DNA of 64,000 bases, from NCBI RefSeq assembly GCF_003854895.1, contig NZ_CP033966.1, positions 2,790,001-2,854,000 of the forward strand, given 5' to 3'. The notes below the pieces were generated by a model. It saw only the letters and a program-made list of their open reading frames with translations, did no database searches and had not been told where the DNA came from. This document shows positions 16,246-24,703 of the stretch, in pieces. How positions within the stretch are numbered: the first letter of the stretch is position 1; every line of letters starts with the position of its first letter. The stretch is from Pigmentiphaga sp. H8 (GTDB lineage Bacteria > Pseudomonadota > Gammaproteobacteria > Burkholderiales > Burkholderiaceae_B). The position numbers were made by a program, and so were the translations under genes.

Positions 16246-17439
16246 CTAGGCCAGTTGGCGGTGCCGCCCGGCGTACAGGCCGAACACGGCCTGGGCGCAG
16301 GCGAAGGCCAGGCAGATCAGCAGGGCGACCGTCCATCCGCCCGTCAGGTCGTGCACCGCGCCAATGGCGGTGGGGCCGCCCGCGGCCAGCAGATAGCCCA
16401 CGGCCTGGGCCATGCCGGACAGCGCGGCCGCCTGCTGCGCATTGCTCACTCGCAGACTGACGAAAGCCAGTCCCAGGATGATGGAGGCGCCGCCGCCGCA
16501 GCCATACAGGATGGCCCACGCCGCGGCCCAGGACGGCGCGACCAGCAGGCCCAGCAGGGCCACGATGGACAGGCTCGAGCAGCCGACCGCCAGCCAGCGC
16601 TGGTCGCGCGCGCGGCGCACCAGCGCCAGCAGCGGCAGGCCGACGACGGCCGAGGCGATCTGCAGCATGCCATGGACCGAGCCGGTCGAACCGGGCGGGT
16701 AGCCGGCGTCGTGCAGCATGGAGGGCAGCCAGCTGGAAACGATGTAATAGACCAGCGAGTTCAGGCCGAGGAAAAGGGTGATCTGCCACGCCAGCGCCGA
16801 TTTCCAGACCGGCCGGGGGCGGGCGTGGATCGGACCGGCCGGCGCCGTGGCCGGAGCGGGGGCGCGCAGTTGCGGCAGCCAGACGAGGACGCTGGCGACG
16901 GCGATCACGATGGGGGCGAACAGGGCCAGTGGCCATCCGGGGCCGGCGGACCAGAGCGCCAGCGGTACGGCGATCATCGAGGCGAGGCCCGAGGCCACGC
17001 CCATCGTCAACGCATACGCGGAAGTCAGGCTGGCGATGCGTCCCGGGAAATCGCGCTTGAGCAGGCTGGGCAGCAGCACGTTGCCGAAGGCGATCGCGCC
17101 GCCGATCAGCACGGTGCCGGCGAACAGGGCCCAGACCGAGCCCGAGGACCGCAGGCACAGGCCCGCCACCAGGGTCAGCAGCGCCGCCATCAGCGTGCGT
17201 TCCAGGCCATGGCGGCGGGCGGCCAGCGCGGCGACGGGAGCGCCGGCGGCAAAGGCCAGCAGGGGCAGGGTGGTCAGCAGGCCGGCCTGGGCGGCCGTCA
17301 GGTCCAGGCTGGTTCGGATCATGTCCAGCACGGGCGCCACGCCGGTGACCGGGCCGCGCAGGTTGGAAGCGATCAGCAGAATGCCGGCGATGAGCCAGGC
17401 CTGGCGGGGCAGGGAGCTTGAAGCGGAAAGCGGGGCCAT
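16246..17439 (-). CDS. MFS transporter, CynX/NimT family
   Basis: A 397-residue major facilitator with about 12 membrane segments. Family features are ASNLRGPVTGVAPVLDMIR near the N-terminus and TAAQAGLLTTLPLLAFAAGAPVAA, as in CynX (cyanate) and NimT/YeaN (2-nitroimidazole export). The start at 17439 gives a standard N-terminus; no strong ribosome site is visible. It is divergent from an AraC-type regulator that resembles NimR/YeaM, the repressor of nimT in E. coli. A near-palindrome in the 104-base gap is a probable operator. Confidence 0.86.
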   Translation of the reverse strand: MAPLSASSSLPRQAWLIAGILLIASNLRGPVTGVAPVLDMIRTSLDLTAAQAGLLTTLPLLAFAAGAPVAALAARRHGLERTLMAALLTLVAGLCLRSSGSVWALFAGTVLIGGAIAFGNVLLPSLLKRDFPGRIASLTSAYALTMGVASGLASMIAVPLALWSAGPGWPLALFAPIVIAVASVLVWLPQLRAPAPATAPAGPIHARPRPVWKSALAWQITLFLGLNSLVYYIVSSWLPSMLHDAGYPPGSTGSVHGMLQIASAVVGLPLLALVRRARDQRWLAVGCSSLSIVALLGLLVAPSWAAAWAILYGCGGGASIILGLAFVSLRVSNAQQAAALSGMAQAVGYLLAAGGPTAIGAVHDLTGGWTVALLICLAFACAQAVFGLYAGRHRQLA

Positions 17440-17507
17440 GGGCGAAGCAATCGGAAAGGATACCCATGGACTGTAGGCATTTCGCGGGTGTCTGTCTTTG
17501 GATAAAA

Positions 17508-17523
17508 TGACAATAAATTGCCA
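17508..17523. promoter_or_regulatory. Near-palindrome between the NimT-like and NimR-like genes
   Basis: TGACAATAAATTGCCA is a 16-base inverted repeat with one mismatch (arms TGACAAT and ATTGCCA). It lies 20 bases before the AraC-type gene and 68 bases before the divergent transporter gene. It is a candidate operator for the AraC-type regulator; no experimental consensus was available to compare. Confidence 0.5.
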
Positions 17524-17543
17524 AAACCAGCCAAGCATTCGCC

Positions 17544-18341
17544 ATGCCCGCCTTCGAAGCCGCCTTCGCCGAATTCGATCCGGATGCCACGGTCGCCCCG
17601 GTAGTGGCCGTGCACCTGACGGCCCGGCAGCGCCGCAGCGAACAACCGGTGCACCGGCATCGCAAGGGCCAGTTGATCCTGGCGCTGCGGGGTTCGGTCA
17701 CCTGCCATGTGCCCACCGGGCTGTGGATGGTGCCGCCACAATGCGCGGTGTGGATCCCACCGGGCATGGCGCACAGCAACCGGGTGTCGCAGCACGGCCA
17801 GGTCTGTCTGCTGTTCGTCGAGCCGGACACGGCCCCGTTGCCCGAGGTGTGTTGCACGCTGTCGATCTCGCCGCTGCTGCGCGAACTGATCCTGTACCTG
17901 GCGGCCGAATCCACCGACTATCCCCCGGACGGGCCGACCCACCGCCTGGTGGGCGTGCTGCTGGAACAGCTGGAACGCATGCCCACCGAGCATCTGCACC
18001 TGCCCGTGCCCGCTCACAGCCGCCTGCGCCGCATCGCCGACGCGCTGGCCTCCGATCCCGCCAACCGCAGCACCGTGGCCGAATGGGCGCAGCTGGTGGC
18101 GATGAGCGAGCGCAGCCTGGCCCGGCTGATCAAGGCCGAAACGGGCATGAGTTTCGGCCGCTGGCGCCAGCAGCTGCACGTCATCGTCGCGCTGCAGCGC
18201 CTGTCCGCCGGCATGACGGTGCAGCGCGTGGCGATGGACCTGGGCTACGAATCGGTCAGCGCCTTCATCACCATGTTCAGGAAGGCCATGGGCAAGCCGC
18301 CCGGCCGCTATCTGGCGGAGCGCAACCGGGGCGAAGGGTAG
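17544..18341 (+). CDS. AraC family regulator with N-terminal cupin (NimR-like)
   Basis: A 265-residue regulator. The cupin sensor domain is at about residues 15-110 (QPVHRHRKGQLILALRGSVT, WIPPGMAHS) and the AraC double helix-turn-helix at about 160-260 (MSERSLARLIKAETGMSFGR, VQRVAMDLGYESVSAFITMF, PPGRYLAE). It is divergent from a CynX/NimT-type exporter, the same layout as E. coli nimR-nimT, so local repression of the exporter is the simplest reading. Confidence 0.87.
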   Translation: MPAFEAAFAEFDPDATVAPVVAVHLTARQRRSEQPVHRHRKGQLILALRGSVTCHVPTGLWMVPPQCAVWIPPGMAHSNRVSQHGQVCLLFVEPDTAPLPEVCCTLSISPLLRELILYLAAESTDYPPDGPTHRLVGVLLEQLERMPTEHLHLPVPAHSRLRRIADALASDPANRSTVAEWAQLVAMSERSLARLIKAETGMSFGRWRQQLHVIVALQRLSAGMTVQRVAMDLGYESVSAFITMFRKAMGKPPGRYLAERNRGEG

Positions 18342-18386
18342 GGCGGCGCGGTATCATCGCCGGCTGATCGATCGCAGGCCACGCCC

Positions 18387-19295
18387 TTGGATATCTCGCT
18401 GCTCTGGATTCCCGCCACGCTCCTCGCCGCCGCCGCGCAAACGGCGCGCAACACCATGCAGCACCGGCTGACGGAAACGCTGGGCACGCTGGGCGCGGCC
18501 CAGGTCCGCTTCCTGTACGGCCTGCCGTTCGCACTGATCTTCCTGGCGCTGGTGCTGGCGGTGGGGGGCGATCCGCTGCCGCGGGTCGATGCCCGCTTCC
18601 TGCTGTATTCGGCGGCGGCCGCCGCGGCGCAGATCCTGGCGACCGTGCTGATGCTGGCCACCATGCAGTTGCGCAATTTCGCGCTCAGCACGGTCTACGT
18701 GAAGACCGAACCGGTGCTGGTGGCCATCTTCGCCGTGGTGGTGCTGGGCGATCCGCTGTCGCTCATGGGCGCCTGCGCCGTGCTGGTGGCGACGGCGGGC
18801 GTGGTGGCCATGTCCTGGAAGCCCGGCGCGGGAGCAGGCAGCAACTGGCGGCCGGCGCTGCTGGGCATCGCCTCGGGCGCCTTCTTCGCCTTGTCCGCGG
18901 TGGCCTTTCGCGGCGCCATCGTGTCGCTGGACAGCGGATCGTTCGCCACGCGCGCCAGCGTGACGCTGGTGGTGGGCCTGATCATGCAGACGGGGGCGCT
19001 GGTGCTGTGGCAGGCGCTGTTCCGGCGCGACGTGCTGCGCGGCGTGCTGGCGCAATGGCGCGCATCGCTGCCGGCGGGCTTCATGGGCGCCTTCGCGTCC
19101 CAGTGCTGGTACATCGGCTTCGCGCTGACCTCGGCGGCCAACGTCCGCACGCTGGGCCTGGTGGAGGTCCTGTTCGCGCAATTCGCCTCGCGGCGGATCT
19201 TCGCCCAGCATGCCAGCGGCCGCGAACGCGGCGGCATGGTGCTGGTCGTGCTGGGACTGGTGTTGCTGCTGTACGGCACGCGAGGCGGATCCTAG
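18387..19295 (+). CDS. EamA/DMT family transporter
   Basis: A 302-residue protein with ten predicted membrane segments in two EamA repeats, as in drug/metabolite transporters. The start is TTG 18387 (LDISLLWIPATLLAAAAQ), placing the first hydrophobic segment at the N-terminus; no ATG or GTG lies suitably upstream. It follows the NimR-like regulator by 45 bases on the same strand. The substrate is unknown. It is convergent with azoR. Confidence 0.85.
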   Translation: MDISLLWIPATLLAAAAQTARNTMQHRLTETLGTLGAAQVRFLYGLPFALIFLALVLAVGGDPLPRVDARFLLYSAAAAAAQILATVLMLATMQLRNFALSTVYVKTEPVLVAIFAVVVLGDPLSLMGACAVLVATAGVVAMSWKPGAGAGSNWRPALLGIASGAFFALSAVAFRGAIVSLDSGSFATRASVTLVVGLIMQTGALVLWQALFRRDVLRGVLAQWRASLPAGFMGAFASQCWYIGFALTSAANVRTLGLVEVLFAQFASRRIFAQHASGRERGGMVLVVLGLVLLLYGTRGGS

Positions 19296-19327
19296 CGCCA
19301 GCGGCCAGGTCCGCCCGCATCGAAGCC

Positions 19328-19966
19328 TCAGGCCGCGGCGGCCAGTTCCTCGGCCAGCAGGCCGGCCTGTTCCAGCGCGTGGTTGACGGCCGTTTCGCGC
19401 GCCTCGCCGCCCAGCGCGATACCTTCGGCGCGCAGCACGCTCACGTCGGTCACGCCGAAGAAGCCGAGCACCGCGCGCAGGTAGGACTCCTGGTGATCCA
19501 GCAGAGTCTCGACCGGCGTGCCGGCGTACTTGCCGCCGCGAGAAGAAACGATCACGACCTTCTTGTCGCCGGCCAGTCCCTCGGGGCCGTTGGCGGTGTA
19601 GCGGAAGGTCTTGCCGGCTTGCGCGACGCGGTCGATCCAGGCCTTCAACTGGGAAGGAATCGAAAAGTTGTACATCGGGGCGCCGATCACGACGACGTCG
19701 GCGGCCAGGAATTCGGCCAGCAGTTCGTCGGTGTAGGCGACCTCCTTGCGGAATCCCTCGTCATCCGGAAACACGGCGCCGGGCTGGGGGCGCAGCGACT
19801 GCAGCAGGGCGCCGTCCAGGTGGGCCGGCGGCTGGGCCACCAGGTCGCGGTGCTTGACCGTCGATCGCGGTTCGTTCTGGCGCAGGGCCTTCACGACGGC
19901 GGCGGTCAATTCGCGGGAAACGGAGGCGGCGCCGGTGGAGCTCGAGTCGATGTGCAGGATTTTCAT
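19328..19966 (-). CDS. azoR: FMN-dependent NADH:quinone oxidoreductase / azoreductase
   Basis: A 212-residue flavodoxin-fold enzyme of AzoR length. Features are MKILHIDSSSTGAASVSREL (FMN phosphate site), GAPMYNFSIPSQLKAWIDR and SSRGGKYAG, all conserved in AzoR. It reduces quinones and azo compounds using NADH and protects against electrophile stress. It is divergent from a LysR gene, the usual position of its regulator. ATG 19966 is the family start; an in-frame upstream extension is not conserved-looking. Confidence 0.93.
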   Translation of the reverse strand: MKILHIDSSSTGAASVSRELTAAVVKALRQNEPRSTVKHRDLVAQPPAHLDGALLQSLRPQPGAVFPDDEGFRKEVAYTDELLAEFLAADVVVIGAPMYNFSIPSQLKAWIDRVAQAGKTFRYTANGPEGLAGDKKVVIVSSRGGKYAGTPVETLLDHQESYLRAVLGFFGVTDVSVLRAEGIALGGEARETAVNHALEQAGLLAEELAAAA

Positions 19967-20115
19967 GAGGATTCCTAGTATGCGTCGAATTCTTAGGGTT
20001 AATGCGGATGACTTCCGCCACGTCGACAAGATATAGCGTCAATAATTCTTTTTAAACTGGCGCTACTGGGAATAACTTTTCCATATTTAGAATAATGCTA
20101 CGTCCTGGGGGGACC

Positions 20116-21027
20116 ATGCAGGACCTCAACGACATGTACCTGTTCGCCAAGGTGGTCGAACACGGCGGCTATACCGCCACCGCCCAGGCCCTGGGCATTC
20201 CCGTCTCGCGCATCAGCCGCCGCATCGCCGCGCTGGAGGACGAGCTGGGCGTGCGGCTGCTACACCGCACCACGCGCAAGATCTCGGTGACCGAAATCGG
20301 GCAGACCTATTACCAGCACTGCGCCGCGCTGGCCGCGGAGGCCGCCGCCGCCCGCGAGGCCGTGGACCGGACGACTTCGCAGCCGCAGGGGCTGATTCGC
20401 TTCAGCTGCCCCGTTACGTTGTTGCATAGCGACATCGGGGCCATCGTGGCGGACTACCTGGCGCAATATCCGCAGGTGCGCGTGCAGATCGATGCCACGT
20501 CCCGGCGCGTGGACGTGGTGGAAGAGGGTTTCGACCTCGCGCTGCGGGTGCGCACGCCGCCGCTGGAGGACTCCGAGCTGGTCGTGCGTCCGCTGGCCAC
20601 CAGCCGCCTGGTGCTGGTGGCCACGCCGGATTTCTTTGCGCGCCATGGCGAGCCGCAGGAAATCCAGGATCTGGGCCGGCTGCCCACGCTCAGCATGATG
20701 CAGGCGGCGGAACGGCACGTCTGGCGCTTCGTCGGGCCGGATGGCGCCGAGATATCGGTGGCGCACGTGCCGCGCCTGTCGGTCGACGATCTGAACACCC
20801 TGCGCAGCACGGCGCTTCAGGGATTGGGCATCGCGTGCCTGCCGTGGCCGCTGGTGGCGGCCGACGTCGAGGCAGGCCTGCTGCGCGTCACGTTGGCCCA
20901 GTATTCTCCGCCGGAGGGAATCGTGCAGGCGGTGTTCCCGTCGCGGCGGGGCCTGGTGCCGGCGGTGCGAGGTTTCCTGGATGCGCTGGTGGCGGCGTAC
21001 GACCGGCAGTCGCCCGCGCCGGGCTAG
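20116..21027 (+). CDS. LysR family transcriptional regulator
   Basis: A 303-residue LysR protein: N-terminal winged helix (MQDLNDMYLFAKVVEHGGYT, ALGIPVSRISRRIAALEDEL, LLHRTTRKISVTE) and a C-terminal effector domain. The sequence is of the CrgA/YhjC-like subgroup often found beside quinone or azo reductases. ATG 20116 has GGGGGG just upstream; an ATG 21 bases earlier is less likely. It is divergent from azoR across an AT-rich 149-base gap that should hold its binding site. Confidence 0.9.
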   Translation: MQDLNDMYLFAKVVEHGGYTATAQALGIPVSRISRRIAALEDELGVRLLHRTTRKISVTEIGQTYYQHCAALAAEAAAAREAVDRTTSQPQGLIRFSCPVTLLHSDIGAIVADYLAQYPQVRVQIDATSRRVDVVEEGFDLALRVRTPPLEDSELVVRPLATSRLVLVATPDFFARHGEPQEIQDLGRLPTLSMMQAAERHVWRFVGPDGAEISVAHVPRLSVDDLNTLRSTALQGLGIACLPWPLVAADVEAGLLRVTLAQYSPPEGIVQAVFPSRRGLVPAVRGFLDALVAAYDRQSPAPG

Positions 21028-21065
21028 GGCGCTTCCCAGGGGAAAGCACTACGGCGGGCAGGGGG

Positions 21066-21198
21066 CTCATGTACAATCCGAGGGCACTCGGCGGGCCGGA
21101 AACGGGCGCGGGACCGGAGCCGGAACCGTCAAGCAACCGGGTGGCTGCCCGGCTTTCCGGACGACACTAGCCCGCAGGGAGGCCGTGCGGGCTTTTTT
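21066..21198 (+). ncRNA. Candidate small RNA or attenuated leader upstream of surE
   Basis: An extended -10-like TACAAT (21071-21076) could start a transcript near 21083. It would contain CCGGG/CCCGG (21137-21152) and end at a clear intrinsic terminator: GCCCGC (21170-21175), GCGGGC (21187-21192), then six T residues (21193-21198). That makes about 115 bases ending 55 bases before surE. It could be an independent small RNA or an attenuator for surE. No protein gene is visible in 21028-21253. Confidence 0.45.
21170..21198 (+). terminator. Intrinsic terminator upstream of surE
   Basis: Stem GCCCGC/GCGGGC with an 11-base loop containing AGGGAGG, followed by T6. It could end lysR transcription or a short leader transcript. 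Confidence 0.75.
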
Positions 21199-21253
21199 CA
21201 TCCCGCGGTAACGCCAACAGGAGATCGCATTGCGTAAGAGGTCTGGGCGATAG

Positions 21254-22018
21254 ATGTTGATACTGATTTCCAACGACGACGGTTATTTCGCGCCCGGACT
21301 GGCTGCCCTGGTCGAGGCGCTGCGGCCGCTGGCCGAACTGATCGTGGTCGCGCCCGAGACCAATCGCAGCGGATCGTCGAATTCGCTCACGCTCGATCGC
21401 CCCTTGTCGGTACGCACCGCCGCCAACGGCTTCCTGTATGTCAACGGCACGCCGTCCGATTGCGTCCACGTCGCCCTGACCGGACTCCTGGACCGGCGCC
21501 CCGACCTGGTGGTGTCCGGCATCAACGACGGGCAGAACATGGGCGAGGACACGCTGTACTCCGGCACGGTCGCCGCGGCTACCGAGGGCTATCTGTTCGG
21601 CCTGCCGTCGATCGCCTTTTCCCAGGTGTCCAAGGGCTGGACGCAGCTGGACGCGGCGGCCGCCGCCGCGCGCAGCTTCGTCGAGCGTTTCATCGCCAGC
21701 CCGCTGGCGGCGCCCAGCCTGTTGAACGTGAATATTCCGAACCTGCCGCTGTCCGAACTCAAGCCGCCTCGCGTGACCCGGCTCGGCCGGCGTCATCCCT
21801 CCGAGCCGGTGGTGCGTTCGTCCACCCCGTACGGCGAGCCGGTCTACTGGATCGGCCCCGCCGGCAAGGCGGCCGACGCCACGCCCGGCACGGACTTTCA
21901 TGCCTGCGCCGACGGCGCGGTGTCGGTCACGCCGCTGCGGTTCGATCTGACGCACAACGCACAGCTCGAACCCATGCGCGAATGGATTCCCACGGAATGG
22001 ATAGGCGCAAACCGCTGA
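21254..22018 (+). CDS. surE: 5'-nucleotidase SurE
   Basis: A 254-residue protein of normal SurE length. The N-terminal metal site MLILISNDDGYFAPGLAAL has the conserved tandem Asp; VAPETNRSGSSNSLTLDRPL and VVSGINDGQNMGEDTLYSGT carry the Ser and Asn ligands. SurE removes phosphate from nucleoside monophosphates and is linked to stationary-phase survival. It overlaps pcm by 22 bases, with nlpD next, the conserved surE-pcm-nlpD order. Confidence 0.96.
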   Translation: MLILISNDDGYFAPGLAALVEALRPLAELIVVAPETNRSGSSNSLTLDRPLSVRTAANGFLYVNGTPSDCVHVALTGLLDRRPDLVVSGINDGQNMGEDTLYSGTVAAATEGYLFGLPSIAFSQVSKGWTQLDAAAAAARSFVERFIASPLAAPSLLNVNIPNLPLSELKPPRVTRLGRRHPSEPVVRSSTPYGEPVYWIGPAGKAADATPGTDFHACADGAVSVTPLRFDLTHNAQLEPMREWIPTEWIGANR

Positions 22019-22923
22019 CCCCGGCGCAGGCGTCGCGGCAAGAGGGGTCCCAGGCCTCCACCGCCGCCCGCCGGCCCGCCGCGCCCTTGCCTCCGGTCAC
22101 GGCGGCGAACAGCAACACGCGCGTCACCACCGGACGTCCGCAAGCCGTTCGCGCCGGAGCGCCCGCGCGGCCGGTGCGTCCCGACGAGGCCAGGCCCACG
22201 AACAGCAACACCCGGGTGGCGCCGGCACGGCTGGTGGTCCCGGCCCCCATCCAGGCCAGGGTCCCGGCGCGCGAAATCAACCACGGCCTCAATTCCGAGC
22301 GCATGCGCGCGGCGCTGGTGGCGCGCTTGCGCGCGCAGGGAATCACGGATGAACGCGTGCTCGAAGCCGTGCATGCCATCCCGCGCCATCGCTTCATCGA
22401 CGAGGCGCTGGCCAGCCGCGCCTACGAGGACGCGGCGCTGCCCATCGGCCATGGGCAGACCATCTCGCAGCCCTGGATCGTCGCGCGCATGATCGCCGCG
22501 GCGCGCAACGGGCGCGAACTCGGCAAGGTGCTGGAGGTCGGAACAGGGTGCGGCTACCAGGCCGCCGTGCTGGCGGGCGTGGCGCGCGAGGTGTATTCCA
22601 TAGAACGCATCAAGGCCTTGCACGAACTGGCCCGCACCCAACTGCGGCCGTTGCGGCTGCCCCATGTGCGCCTCGTCTTCGGCGACGGCATGCTGGGCGT
22701 GCCGAGCGCCGCGCCGTTCGACGCCATCGTCGTCGCGGCAGCGGGGCTGAAGATACCCGATGCGCTGCTGGCGCAGTTGGCGGTCGGCGGCCGCCTGGTG
22801 GCCCCGGAAGGGGGCGCCAGGCAGCGACTGGTCATGATAGAGCGCACCGGAGCCCAGAGCTGGGTGCGAACCGAACTGGAGGCGGTGCGCTTCGTGCCCC
22901 TGCAGTCCGGTGTGTTGTTGTAA
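21997..22923 (+). CDS. pcm: Protein-L-isoaspartate O-methyltransferase
   Basis: A 308-residue protein whose C-terminal 210 residues are a standard Pcm: ITDERVLEAVHAIPRHRFI, ALPIGHGQTISQPWIVARM and the SAM-binding VLEVGTGCGYQAAVLAG. It methylates isoaspartyl residues to start repair of aged proteins. The first 95 residues or so are a Pro/Ala/Arg-rich low-complexity extension with the segment NSNTRV repeated twice; typical Pcm proteins lack this. The start within surE is not certain; an in-frame ATG 18 bases upstream is also possible. Confidence 0.93.
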   Translation: MDRRKPLTPAQASRQEGSQASTAARRPAAPLPPVTAANSNTRVTTGRPQAVRAGAPARPVRPDEARPTNSNTRVAPARLVVPAPIQARVPAREINHGLNSERMRAALVARLRAQGITDERVLEAVHAIPRHRFIDEALASRAYEDAALPIGHGQTISQPWIVARMIAAARNGRELGKVLEVGTGCGYQAAVLAGVAREVYSIERIKALHELARTQLRPLRLPHVRLVFGDGMLGVPSAAPFDAIVVAAAGLKIPDALLAQLAVGGRLVAPEGGARQRLVMIERTGAQSWVRTELEAVRFVPLQSGVLL

Positions 22924-22940
22924 TGAATAGGAGATCTGGG

Positions 22941-23879
22941 ATGCAGAATTGGCGCAAGCCGAGCCGCGAGGAATCCAATCGACCCCGCCCGGATGCGGGG
23001 ATGCTCGGACGGACCGCACGGCAGGTGCTGCTCTGGACGGGCTGCGCATTGGTGCTCGCGGCCTGCGGCACGGCCCCCAGGACGGTTCCGGTCGTCGACC
23101 GGACCACGCCGGCCAAGCAACCGGGCGGCCCCGCGGCCACCGCGGGCCGTGAATCCTCGCGCCTGATCGATGCCGATACCTACATCGTCAAGCGCGGCGA
23201 TACGCTGATCCGCATCGCCCTGGACCATGGCGAGGACTGGCGGGACATCGCGCAGTGGAACAGCCTGGAGGATCCCAACCAGATCCGGCCGGGACAGGTC
23301 CTGCGCGTGACGCGTCCGGGATCCACCGCGGCCAAGCCGGCCGACAACGGCGTGGCGCAGGTCACGCCGGTACCCGCGCCGTCGCAATCGGCATCGCGGC
23401 CGCTGGGTACGCCGGCGCCCGCGCCCACGACACCCCCGGCCACGCCCGAGCCCGTCGCGCCGCCGGCGACTCCGGTCACACCGCCCGCCGCGCGCAACGA
23501 CCCGGCCAGCGAGCGGGTGGAGTGGGGCTGGCCCGCCAGCGGCAAGATCATCGAGAACTTCCACGAGACCCGCAACAAGGGCCTGGACATCGCCGGCGCG
23601 CCGGGCGATCCGGTGCTGGCCGCGGGCGACGGCAAGGTGGTCTACAGCGGCAGCGGCCTGCGCGGCTATGGGCAGTTGATCATCATCAAGCACAACAACA
23701 CCTTCCTGTCCGCCTACGCGCACAACCGCGCCATGCTGGTCAAGGAAGGGCAGGCGGTGCGGCGCGGGCAGAAGATCGCCGAACTGGGCAGCACCGACGC
23801 CGAGTCGCCGCGCGTGCATTTCGAGATCCGGCGCCAGGGCCGTCCGGTCGACCCCGCCGGCTACCTGCCGCCACGCTGA
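22941..23879 (+). CDS. nlpD: NlpD-type LysM/M23 lipoprotein (amidase activator)
   Basis: A 312-residue lipoprotein: lipobox LAAC (Cys about residue 42), LysM domain (about 80-125, YIVKRGDTLIRIALDHGEDW), a Pro/Ala-rich linker, and a C-terminal M23 (LytM) domain ending FEIRRQGRPVDPAGYL. The M23 domain lacks the first zinc-ligand His (NKGLDIAG in its place), as in NlpD/EnvC activators of cell-division amidases. ATG 22941 follows a GGAGATCTGGG ribosome site. In many proteobacteria rpoS follows nlpD; here an exonuclease gene does. Confidence 0.92.
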   Translation: MQNWRKPSREESNRPRPDAGMLGRTARQVLLWTGCALVLAACGTAPRTVPVVDRTTPAKQPGGPAATAGRESSRLIDADTYIVKRGDTLIRIALDHGEDWRDIAQWNSLEDPNQIRPGQVLRVTRPGSTAAKPADNGVAQVTPVPAPSQSASRPLGTPAPAPTTPPATPEPVAPPATPVTPPAARNDPASERVEWGWPASGKIIENFHETRNKGLDIAGAPGDPVLAAGDGKVVYSGSGLRGYGQLIIIKHNNTFLSAYAHNRAMLVKEGQAVRRGQKIAELGSTDAESPRVHFEIRRQGRPVDPAGYLPPR

Positions 23880-23888
23880 GGCCCCGCC

Positions 23889-24671
23889 ATGACACCGATG
23901 CTGGTCTTCGACCTGGAAACCATTCCCGATGTGGAAGGCCTGCGCGCGCTGAACGGGTGGGGCGAGGACGTCCCCGATGCCGAGGTGGTCGAACGCGCCA
24001 CCGCCGCCCGGCGCGAAGCCGTGGGGCACGACTTCCTGCCGCTGCACCTGCAGAAGATCGCCGTGGTGGGGTGCGTGTTCCGCGATGACGACGGGTTTCG
24101 CGTCAAGTGCATAGGCAAGGCCGACGACCCCGAGGCCACGCTGATCTCCGGCTTCTTCAAGACCATCGATCGCTACACGCCGCAGCTCATCAGCTGGAAC
24201 GGCTCGGGCTTCGACCTGCCGGTCCTGCACTATCGCGGACTGATCCACGGCATCCAGGCCTCGCGCTACTGGGACATGGGCGAGGACGACCGCGACTTCC
24301 GCTACAGCAACTACATCAGCCGCTACCACAACCGGCACTGCGACCTGATGGACCTGCTGGCGAAATACAACGGACGCGCCAACGCGCCGCTGGACGAACT
24401 GGCCAAGCTGTGCGGCTTTCCCGGCAAGATGGGCATGGACGGCAGCCAGGTCTGGCCCGCCTGGAGCTCCGGACGCCAGGAGGAAGTGCGCGCGTATTGC
24501 GAAACCGATGTCGTCAATACCTGGCTGGTCTATTGCCGCTTCCGGCTGATGCGCGGCATGCTGTCCCGCGCCCAGTACGACGCCGAAGTGGACCTGGTGC
24601 GCAGCACGCTGGAATCCCTGGACCTGCCCCATTGGCGCGAATACCTGGCGAACTGGCCCGCCTCGCGCTAG
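23889..24671 (+). CDS. PolB-like DEDD 3'-5' exonuclease
   Basis: A 260-residue protein with the three exonuclease motifs of the DEDDy class: Exo I FDLET (about residue 8), Exo II SWNGSGFDLPVL (about 103) and Exo III YCETDVVNTWLVY (about 203). It belongs to the predicted 3'-5' exonuclease family related to the PolB proofreading domain. Its in vivo role is unknown. It lies nine bases after nlpD and 32 bases before rlmD, on the same strand. Confidence 0.9.
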   Translation: MTPMLVFDLETIPDVEGLRALNGWGEDVPDAEVVERATAARREAVGHDFLPLHLQKIAVVGCVFRDDDGFRVKCIGKADDPEATLISGFFKTIDRYTPQLISWNGSGFDLPVLHYRGLIHGIQASRYWDMGEDDRDFRYSNYISRYHNRHCDLMDLLAKYNGRANAPLDELAKLCGFPGKMGMDGSQVWPAWSSGRQEEVRAYCETDVVNTWLVYCRFRLMRGMLSRAQYDAEVDLVRSTLESLDLPHWREYLANWPASR

Positions 24672-24703
24672 GCCGGCCACGCGGGAAAACTGATATTCCG
24701 AAC

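Noticed and set aside
22554..24680. 708-codon open frame on the minus strand
   Set aside because: Antisense to pcm, nlpD and the exonuclease gene; no recognisable domain and no ribosome site.
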